From an uncultured Bacilli bacterium (GTDB lineage Bacteria > Bacillota_I > Bacilli_A > RF39 > UBA660), in NCBI GenBank assembly GCA_949280095.1, contig CASDHD010000001.1, forward strand, positions 1-38,813: a stretch of DNA of 38,813 nucleotides, read 5' to 3'. The notes under the pieces are model-generated. The model was given only the letters and a program-made list of their open reading frames with translations. It was not told the DNA's origin and did not search any database. The first letter of the stretch is position 1. Each line of letters opens with the position of its first letter. Made by a program: the position numbers and the translations under genes. This document shows, piece by piece, positions 7,236 to 16,500 of this stretch.

Positions 7236-9600
7236 TTTAGAGTGGGTAAGTGATTACGTAGATATTACAAATGAAGATTTACAAGAGTTAGCAGTAAAAA
7301 TTACGAAAGCGGGAATTAATGTTGAAAAAGTCATTACGAATCATATTGACCATTTAGTAGTTGGAGAAGTGTTAGAATGTAGTAATCACCCTGATAGCGA
7401 CCATTTGCATGTATGTGAGGTTCGTATTAGTGATGAAGAAACTTACCAAATTGTTTGTGGGGCTTCTAATGTTCGTAAAGGAATAAAGGTGATTGTTGCC
7501 CTTCCTGGTGCCGTTTTGCCTGGAGATTTTGAAATAAAGAAAAGTAAAATACGTGGAGTAGAATCTAACGGAATGATTTGTGCACTATTTGAACTTGGTG
7601 TAGAAGAAAAAACAGAAGAGAATTACAACAAAGGAATTCATGAGTTAGAAGAAAATGCACCTGTTGGAGTAGACGCTTTAAAATATTTAGGATATGACGA
7701 TACTTTATATGAATTAGATATTCATAAACATAGAAACAACGATTGCTATTATCATATTGGTTTTGCTTATGAAATTGCTTCTATTTTGAATAAAGAAGTG
7801 ACTTTGCCTAATCGTGATTTTAAAGAAGATAGTGACTCTATCAACAATCATTTTTCTTTAAAAGTTGAAACCGAAAAATGCCCATTTTATTTAGCCAAGA
7901 TGGTAAAGAATGTAAAACTAAAAGAGTCACCTGATTTTATTAAAAAAAGACTAACTGCAGCAGGAATGCGTCCTATTAATAATGTTGTGGATATTTCGAA
8001 TTACGTTATGCTTGAATTTGGACAACCTTTACATTTTTTTGATAAAGATAAACTAGGGGATAAAATTGTTGTTCGTGATGCTAAAGAAAATGAGGAGATT
8101 ACAACTTTAGATAATAAAGAAAGAGTTTTAAATTCAAGTGATATTGTAATTACAGATGGTGAAAAACCAGTTTGTATTGCAGGAGTTATGGGTGGATTAA
8201 ATACTGATGTTGATGACTCAACACAAAATATTTTAATTGAAAGTGCTATTTTTGACGCCGTAAGTATCCGTAATACGGCTAGTCACTTAAATTTAAAAAG
8301 TGAGGCTAGTATTCGTTATGGGAAAGGTTTAAGTTATGAGTATACCGAGATGGCGATTGAAAGAGCGTGTCATTTGCTAGAGAAATATGCAGACGCAACC
8401 ATTTTAAGGGATACTGTTTCTCATGATGTGATTGATAAAACACCTAAAATAGTTACGTTTAAAGCAAGTGATGTAAATCGTATGCTTGGAATTGTTATTG
8501 ATACAAATATGATGGAAGTAGAGTTAAAACGTCTTGGTTTTTCCTATACCTTAGATAAAGATGTATTTACTGTAACCATACCTAGTAGAAGATTAGATAT
8601 TGATGCCAATATTAATGATATTGCAGAAGAAATTGGTAGACTTTATGGTTATCATAATTTAGTTTCAACATTACCTAAAGGAGTAGCACGTCGTGGAGAA
8701 TATGTTGGAGATGTTAAAATCAGGAAATTGATTAGCAAGCGTTTAAGAACGCTTGGATTAAACGAGTGTAAAACATATACGTTAACAAGTCCAGATATGG
8801 CTTCTATGTTTAAATACGATGAACGTGAAAATTTAGTGTTACCAAATGCTATGAGTGTTGATAAGAGTGTACTTCGTACAAGTTTACTTCCTTCTTTACT
8901 AAATACGTATGAATATAACAAAAAGAGAAATGTAAAAGATGTCATGCTTTATGAAATTGCCAAAACATACGATAGTAATTTTGAGGAAATGACCAAAGTA
9001 GCAATCCTTATGAAAGGAAATTATATTTTAAATGAATGGCAGAGTACAGTTGTAAAAGTGGATTTTTATTTACTAAAGGGAATTGTTGAAAATTTACTTG
9101 ATTATTTAGGATTTAAAAATCGTATTTCTTTTGTACAAGAAAGTATTGATAGTTTACATCCTGGTATTAGTGCAGGCATCTATTTAGATAGAGAAAAAAT
9201 TGGCGTAATAGGTAGAATTCATCCAAGTATGAAAAAGGAAGAAATCTATGTTTGTGAACTTTCAATGAAAGCATTATATAATGCTAATGTAAAACCGATT
9301 AAATACAAAGAAGCAAGTAAGTATCCAGAGATTACAAAAGATGTAGCCTTTATTGTGGATAACTCTATTGATAGTGAAACTATTAAAAATGTCATTAAAG
9401 CGAGTGGCAAGAGAATGCTTGATAGTGTTTCTGTATTTGATTTATATCCAAATATAGAAGAAGGAAAAAAGTCGATTGCTTATAAATTAGTATTTAAAGA
9501 TTCTACTCGTACTTTAGAAGAAGATGAGGTTATGGAAGTCTTTAATGCAATTATTAAACGTGTAGAAAGCGAATGTAATGCTGTTTTAAGAGATAAATAA
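7228..9600 (+). CDS. pheT: Phenylalanyl-tRNA synthetase beta subunit
   Basis: PheT is the 790-residue structural, tRNA-binding and editing subunit of phenylalanyl-tRNA synthetase. The start at 7228 overlaps the end of pheS by 8 bp and follows GAGAGGAG. The order of domains is standard. An EMAP-like tRNA-binding domain lies at about 40-150 (VVGEVLECSNHPDSDHLHVC). The B3/B4 editing region is at about 205-380, followed by B5 at about 405-475 and the catalytic-like fold. The C-terminal anticodon-binding FDX-ACB domain is at about 695-790 (EASKYPEITKDVAFIVD). No truncation or frameshift is seen. Confidence 0.97.
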   Translation: MISLEWVSDYVDITNEDLQELAVKITKAGINVEKVITNHIDHLVVGEVLECSNHPDSDHLHVCEVRISDEETYQIVCGASNVRKGIKVIVALPGAVLPGDFEIKKSKIRGVESNGMICALFELGVEEKTEENYNKGIHELEENAPVGVDALKYLGYDDTLYELDIHKHRNNDCYYHIGFAYEIASILNKEVTLPNRDFKEDSDSINNHFSLKVETEKCPFYLAKMVKNVKLKESPDFIKKRLTAAGMRPINNVVDISNYVMLEFGQPLHFFDKDKLGDKIVVRDAKENEEITTLDNKERVLNSSDIVITDGEKPVCIAGVMGGLNTDVDDSTQNILIESAIFDAVSIRNTASHLNLKSEASIRYGKGLSYEYTEMAIERACHLLEKYADATILRDTVSHDVIDKTPKIVTFKASDVNRMLGIVIDTNMMEVELKRLGFSYTLDKDVFTVTIPSRRLDIDANINDIAEEIGRLYGYHNLVSTLPKGVARRGEYVGDVKIRKLISKRLRTLGLNECKTYTLTSPDMASMFKYDERENLVLPNAMSVDKSVLRTSLLPSLLNTYEYNKKRNVKDVMLYEIAKTYDSNFEEMTKVAILMKGNYILNEWQSTVVKVDFYLLKGIVENLLDYLGFKNRISFVQESIDSLHPGISAGIYLDREKIGVIGRIHPSMKKEEIYVCELSMKALYNANVKPIKYKEASKYPEITKDVAFIVDNSIDSETIKNVIKASGKRMLDSVSVFDLYPNIEEGKKSIAYKLVFKDSTRTLEEDEVMEVFNAIIKRVESECNAVLRDK

Positions 9601-9616
9601 TTGTCTCTTTTTTTTA
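9588..9616 (+). terminator. Terminator of the pheST operon
   Basis: AAGAGA (9588-9593) pairs with TCTCTT (9604-9609) around the pheT stop codon and runs into an uninterrupted T tract. The stem is short but ideally placed. Confidence 0.7.
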
Positions 9617-9662
9617 GAGTGTCAATCTTTAATAATTTCTCTAAAGAAATGATGTATTTTTG

Positions 9663-9671
9663 TGTTATGAT
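9663..9671 (+). promoter_or_regulatory. Extended -10 promoter of the Nudix gene
   Basis: TGT-TATGAT at 9663-9671 is an extended -10 element about 18 bases before the ATG at 9689. The resulting leader would be very short. Confidence 0.6.
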
Positions 9672-9688
9672 ACTACTGGGTGTAAAAT

Positions 9689-10240
9689 ATGAGTGATGTA
9701 ATGGATGAAGTAATGGATATTTTAAATGAAGATGGCTCAAAAACAGGCAAATGGTCAACAAAAAGTGAGATTTACCAAAAAGGTTATTGGTATCGGGCAG
9801 TACATATTTGGATTATTAACGATAAGCATGAACTTTTAATGCAAAAGAGAAATCCATTTAAAAAGACATTTCCTAATTTATGGGCATTATCAGCAGCTGG
9901 GCACGTATTAAAAGATGAAACGAGTTTAGAAACTGGAATAAGAGAATTAAAAGAAGAGTTAGATCTTGATATAAAACCAGAACAGTTGGAATATTTGTTT
10001 ACAATAAAAAGAGAACAGCCCTATTGTGATTCTGTTTTAAGGGTATTTGATGATGTATATTTACTTCCTTGGAATGTGGATGTAGAACATACAAAATTAC
10101 AAGTAGAAGAACTAACAGATATTAAATATGTGTATTTTAAATATTTACAATCTATTTTAGAAAATAAAGACGAGGGTTATGTGCCACCATCAGAAGAACA
10201 TGAGAAATTATTTGCTATTTTAAATAGTCGCTACGAATAG
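9689..10240 (+). CDS. Nudix hydrolase of the IPP-isomerase-like (YfcD-type) group
   Basis: The 183-residue product carries a Nudix box at about 71-93 (GHVLKDETSLETGIRELKEE), with Asp replacing the usual final Gly. The N-terminus (ILNEDGSKTGKW) and the AVHIWIIN strand followed by MQKRNPFKKTFPNLWALSAAGH are typical of the group related to isopentenyl-diphosphate isomerase. Members include both true isomerases and hydrolases of unknown substrate, so the reaction cannot be fixed from sequence. It is probably a soluble metal-dependent enzyme. It forms a single-gene unit with its own extended -10 promoter and a hairpin terminator overlapping the stop. A second in-frame ATG four codons downstream could also serve as start. 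Confidence 0.85.
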   Translation: MSDVMDEVMDILNEDGSKTGKWSTKSEIYQKGYWYRAVHIWIINDKHELLMQKRNPFKKTFPNLWALSAAGHVLKDETSLETGIRELKEELDLDIKPEQLEYLFTIKREQPYCDSVLRVFDDVYLLPWNVDVEHTKLQVEELTDIKYVYFKYLQSILENKDEGYVPPSEEHEKLFAILNSRYE

Positions 10241-10270
10241 AAAATTATTTTTGATTTTCTATATTTTATT
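10237..10270 (+). terminator. Terminator of the Nudix gene
   Basis: A perfect 9-bp stem pairs 10237-10245 (ATAGAAAAT) with 10254-10262 (ATTTTCTAT), followed by a T-rich run. The 5' arm includes the stop codon. Confidence 0.7.
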
Positions 10271-10343
10271 TGATGCCTCTCGTTTTAAAAAATTAAAGCA
10301 ATAACTGTTAGGAATGAAAGATAAAAATTTAGATATACTAATT

Positions 10344-10420
10344 ATAGAAGACCTAGTTTAGCAGTATGTTAGGTACTTTCTCTTTAGTACTGGCTTCACA
10401 AGTCGGTACTATTTTTATTT
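10344..10420 (+). ncRNA. Candidate small structured RNA or attenuator
   Basis: In the 314-bp gap between the Nudix gene and the giant surface protein gene, 10386-10396 pairs with 10400-10410 (AGTACTGGCTT with AAGTCGGTACT). This gives 11 pairs including two G-U, a CAC loop, and ATTTTTATTT after it. The same 5' arm can instead pair upstream: 10372-10377 (GGTACT) with 10386-10391 (AGTACT). A further short pairing ACCTA/TAGGT encloses 10352-10373. A TATACT hexamer at 10334-10339 could be a -10 box. Mutually exclusive stems suggest a small regulated RNA, but no known riboswitch class was recognised. The rest of the gap shows nothing but a candidate promoter. Confidence 0.4.
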
Positions 10421-10478
10421 ATAGCTAAAAAATTTTTAATAAGTGAAAGAATAGAAACATATATTTTTTTAAAGACTA

Positions 10479-10518
10479 TTGAAATTTTATGCTTTTTTTA
10501 CTAATATATTAGTATAAG
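10479..10518 (+). promoter_or_regulatory. Candidate promoter of the giant surface protein gene
   Basis: TTGAAA (10479-10484) lies 17 bp before TAATAT (10502-10507). A TATAAG at 10513-10518 is an alternative -10. The ribosome binding site AAGGAG follows near 10541, before the ATG at 10555. Confidence 0.5.
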
Positions 10519-10554
10519 ATTTAATATGAGGTAGAGCAGTAAGGAGTAAAAAAT

Positions 10555-13500
10555 ATGAAAAAAAGAATAATGAATGTAATTGCCCTTTTAATGTTTTTAA
10601 TGTTTTCAGTTCAAAATGTATCAGCAAGTTCTTCTATGGATACTAATTTAACTTCTAGTAGCATAGAATTAAAATCGAATGAAACTGTCGAAGTGACATT
10701 TTCTTTTTCTAATTTTAGAGAAATAAACAAAGGGATTAATGCTTATAAAGGAACGCTAGAATATGATAAAAATATCTTTGAGGAAGTGCTTCAAAGTGAT
10801 TTTGTAAGTCAAAATAATTGGGAAGAATTAAAGTTCAATGCAGCAAATAATCAGTTTATTGCTTATCGAAAAGTAGGAACAAAAGTAGGAGAAAATGTCT
10901 TAAAGTTTACTTTAAAAGTAAAAGATAATGTAGAAGCTACTAAAACGATTGTTAAAATAAAAGATTTAACGGTTTCAGAAGGTAAAGTCGATATTTTACT
11001 AAGTGATGCTTTAGTAGAATTAAATATTGTAAAAGAGCAACAAACTATCCCAACTACTCCAACTGCTCCTAATAAACCAAATGCAGGAGGAACAATTAAC
11101 AATAGTACTAATATTTCAGGAAGTTTATCAGGAAATAAAGTAGAAACTAATACACCAACAAATCCTGATTATCCAAAAGATGATATAAAAAACGATGAAA
11201 CACAAGATGAAACATCTAGTGATAAAAATAATGGTTTTGATGTTTCAAAGGAGGAAACAACTCCGAACACAGAAGAAATCCAAGCTAAAAAAACATCACA
11301 TAAATTCACGTGGATTCTTATTCTTATTTTAGCTCAACTTCTTATTGTAATTGGGTTGTATTTGAAGTACAAATCTAAAGATAAAAATAGAACAATCAAT
11401 TTGTCTTTATGGGTTTTAGGTTTTATACTAACAGAATTTATGGGTATTACAGGTGCTTATGCTTATGATTTTTCGAAAAAAGGGGAATTAAATGGGGATT
11501 CTGAAATCAACTATGCAGATGTGAGTTTATTAGAGTTACATTTAATTAATTTAAAAACTTTAGAGGAAGATAAATTGGAAAAAGCTGACATGAATATGGA
11601 TGGAAAGCTTAACGTAACGGATTTAAGTATTTTAATTCAAAAAATTGAAAATACATTAGAGTATGATGTTGAAATAGCAAGTTTAGAACTTGATAATGCT
11701 TATCCAAATAAAATGGAAGATGTAGTCGTAAGATTTAATGCAGATGTAAGTTTTGGAGCTAATATTCAAAAAATTATAATGAATAACCAAGAATATGAAG
11801 TGGAAAAAGAACCAAATACTGCTCTTTATATGATAAAATTAAATGCTGGTGAACATCCTGGAGTAAAAGAATATACCATTACAGAAGCATTATTAGATAA
11901 TGATAAGAAGGTAAAAATTAATTATACCTTTAAAATGGACGTGTTAAAAGACAAACCAAGTATTGAAAATTATTATGTAGAAGAAAATAAAGATGATTCT
12001 AAATTAATCTTAAACTTCGATGTGATTGACTATGAAAATAGTATACAATCGGCTTATGTAGAGTTTTACGATGAAAGTCAAACTTTGATTACCCAAGAAG
12101 CAATAGTCAAAGGAAAAAATCAAATTGAGTTTTCTGTTGAAGAGGCAAAAGAATATCTTGCTAACATTATCTTGAATTATAAATTAAGTAGTTCTGAAGA
12201 AGATGATGAGCATAAAGGTGTAGAATCTTATGAAAAAGAATTACAATTATTGATTGATTATAACCTTACTATTCAAAACATAAAAACTTATAAAGGAAAT
12301 CAAGAAACAACTGTCTTTAGTAAAGAAGATAAAGTAAAACTTATATTTGAAAGTACCAATGCTACAAAACATATTCCGAAATCTATAAAAGTGGGTGGAA
12401 AAGAATATGAGGTTGTAGAAGAAAACAATCAATATGTAGCAGAACTAGATCCTTTAGCAGAATTAGGTAGTCAAACGATTGCCATTGAGGAAGTGATTCT
12501 TTCTAATGGGAAAAAAATAGAATTGAACGAAAATAATACTGTAACTATTCAAGTAAATAAAAGAAAACCAGTTGTAGAGGATTTATCAACAGCAGAATTT
12601 ACTGAAATGAACAAATTGAAAGTTATGTTCCATTTAGACGATTTGGATGAAGCAGTAACAAATGTTTATATCCAAGTGCTAGATGCTTCAGATAATGAAA
12701 TAGATCATTTGAATTTGGCTAGAAATGAACTTGGAAGTGATGGAATCGTCAATAAATTTTTCACAACAAGAATGACAACAAAGTACAAAGTAAAAGTATT
12801 TTTAACTTATAATATAACGGGAAATGATGTGGATTCTGTTACTGATGAACTTGTAAAAGAAGAAATAGTAGAAGCTGATCCAAGAGTAGAAATCAAAAGT
12901 ATAATAGCAAATAGCAAATATGTAGAAAAAGGTGGAGTTTTAAAATTAACTTTTGATTTAGATAGTAACAAAGAAGATGATATTACAAGAATACTTATTA
13001 ATAATATCGACTGTATTGCTGTAAAATTAGACAATGGAAATTATGAAGCTACATTAAATGTTGGAAATTCGAGCGGAATTTATCCACTATCCATTACAAG
13101 GTTTACTTATAGTAATGGTGATGTTGCAACAACAGACGAAACTGTTAATGTCGAAGTATTAAAAGACAAACCGCAAATTGTAAATTTTGTCCAAATAGAT
13201 AATTTAGATACAAAAGAAGTGACTTTAAGGTTTGATGTTTTGGATGAGGAAAATAGTTTCATAAGTGGAAAAGCATTATTGAATCTTGATGGAATTTCAG
13301 TAGAAAAAGACATAGTAAAAGGACATAATGAGGTTACTTTCCAAGTAGAACCATCTACTAAATACACTTTAAAAATAAATGCAACTTATGATTTAGATAG
13401 TAATACTTTACCTGGAAGTCCTGAAGAAGATAATAGAGTGATCGATGAGACTCTTACAACAAAGGAAGTTGAGTTAATTCTTGATTATGAATTAAATATT

Positions 13501-16500
13501 AGAAATATTAAAACTTATAATGAAAATGGTACAACTAAATACTTTAATAAATATGAGCCTATAATAGTAAGCTTTGAAAGTACGAACACAACAAATTTCG
13601 AACCAATAAAGGCTGTTATTAATGGTGTTCTGTATCCTTTAACTAAAAAAGACAATGCTTACTATTTAACAATAAGTAGTGAAAGAACTTATGGAGTGAA
13701 AACAGGAAGACTAGAAAAAATTATATTAAGTAACTCAAAAGAAATCATTATTTCAGAGAATAATGAATTTAGACTTACTGTTCTAAAAGATAAACCAACA
13801 GTAGAACAATTTGGTTACAAAGAAAATATAGATGCTACAATATCTGCTTCATTTAAAGTAATAGATTTAGAAAATACAATAACAGGTGGAAAAGCTATAG
13901 TCCTTAAAAATGGTACTATTGTTAAAGAACAAGCTTTAGAAAATGGTCTAAATACAATTACTTTCATGCCAGAAGAAAATCAAAATTATATAGTTAAAGT
14001 AATAGCAGATTATGACTTAGATATGAACGTATTAGAAAGTGATGCCAATGAATATCATGATGTAACTTTGCTAGAAGCCGATATTACACTTGGAGCTCGT
14101 AAGTTTGAAATGAAAGACATCATTAGAACATCTATTTATAAACAAACGGATGATGGTGTTGTTGAAATAAGCAATTTAAGTGAAAGCGACCTTTCTAATT
14201 TAGACCAATATATTGCTAAAGTATACATGAAAGAAATGCCAACATTCTATACTAAAATAAATGGTTATAGAATAGAAGATAACCAATTAATATTAACTTT
14301 AGATTATGATAATGTTGTAGAATATAATGGTGAATCTAAAGTAGATGCCTTAGAAATTGTTTATGGTGCTATAAACGATGAGGGAGTAGCTGAAAATATT
14401 ACTTTGGAAGGATTAATTCGTGCGATGGAACAAAATCCAACAGGTACGTTTACGCTAACTCGTGACTATGATGCTTCTATTATTACAAGCAATGATATTA
14501 GTTTAGTTTCATCTTTTATGGGAACCTTAAACGGAAATGGTTATACAATACATAATTTATCTAAACCTTTATTTGGCACAATCGAATCAGCCACTATTGA
14601 AAATCTTATTTTAGATAGTCCAAAACTATCTGGAGTAAATAGTAGAGGAACAATCGCCAATACGGCAATGAATTCAACTATTTATAATGTTCATATAAAA
14701 GATTTAAACTTAATTAGTGGAACCAATCGTGTCGGTGGATTAATTGGAGAAGCTACGGCAACTACGTTTGACCAAAGTAGTGTTACGAATTTCCAAATCA
14801 CAACTTCTCTTCACATAAGAGTTGGTGGAATCGTTGGAAATATGACAGGTGGAGCAATTACCAATTGTTATGTAGAAGGAGATTTAAAATCAACTCAAAA
14901 TAAAGACGGAAATGGTATTAGTGGAGTTTTAGGAACTGGTGATGGAACAGACGTAATCACAATTGAAAACTGTATTACGAAAGTAACGTATACAAATAAT
15001 GTTAGTGCAAGACTAAATGGAGATATCGTAGGATTAGCATTAAATAATAACACAATCTTAAAAAATAATGTAAGTTTATCAACAGGAACTAATTTTTATA
15101 GCGTACATGGTTCTTCTATTAATTCATTATCTACTAATAACTATGAACTTGCTGATTCTGGATTAGTAAGTAATGCAAGTGGTGCTTATGTATCTCAAGT
15201 TACCAAAGAAGAACTTACAACTGAATTCTTTAAAAATACAGCAAATTTTGATGAAAATATTTGGGATTTATCTAATGTTTCCTATGATAAACCACCTGTC
15301 TTAAAAGTTACCGAAGTAGATGGAGAAGTAATAGATGAGGAAAGTTCAAACAATAATAAACTTTATATTCCAGATTATAGTAGAATAAGTAAAATAAGTG
15401 GATATACTATTTCTAAAGATATTCTATATCATAATATAAACAAATTAATGCCTTACTATGATGCAAAATACTTAATTGAAGATGGTCTAAAAATAAGCAA
15501 TGACCACGAATTAAATTCTAAAATAATAAAACATATCTTACCATATAGTAATAATAAATTAGTAACTTATTTGACAAGTCAAAATAATAACAGTATTACA
15601 AGTATAAAAATTGTATTTGATGATCAAACTACAAGTCAATATAACGTAACATTTAAAGAATTAAAACAAGATATTTCTATTTATGAAATAGAAGGATTAG
15701 GCATAGATTATGCTTACAATAACTATGTTATAAAAGATTCTGCATCTATTGTTGATGTAATTATAGACTACATAAATAGTGTTGATTACACAACTATCCT
15801 TGACCCACTTACTACTGCTGCAGATAGTAGGTTATACAAAGACCATTATAACGAAGTAATGAAACCACTTGCAGAAACAATTGCTCTACAACTATTACAA
15901 AATGATGGCAATAGTATACTAAACATGGATAGCGAACTTTTAAATAACAAGATAAAACAAGAACTAATCGATAGTGGTAGATTAGACAAAATCTTATACG
16001 CTTACAATTACTACCATAGATGGTACCATTTTGAAATAGGTGGAGCAAAAGTATCAGATCTTCTATTCTTTGAAGGAAAAATGTACAAAGACTCTATGAC
16101 GATTGACAACTTAACAGAAGAAGTACTAACAGGAAATTTAGGAACCAACGCAACACATACATTCTTCGCAAATAGTTTAAGTAAATATACAGGAAGTTCT
16201 GCCTTAACTTATTATCTAGATGGTGTAATCAGAAATATCGGTGGATATGAAGATATAAATGACTGGTTTACAGAACATTTCTCTTCCATCGGAATTTTAG
16301 CAGAAATACCAGTGGAAAATCATCCAGAAGTAAAATACCGTGCATGGGATAGATTAAAAGGGTTTCAAAACTTTATCCTTCCGTTATCAACATTACCAAA
16401 ATATGCAGGATATATTATATCAGGACCAGCCCAATTCCAAGTGGGGGCACAAAGAGTTTACATTGCCGATCCAACAACGGCATCTGGCCAAAATACGGTA

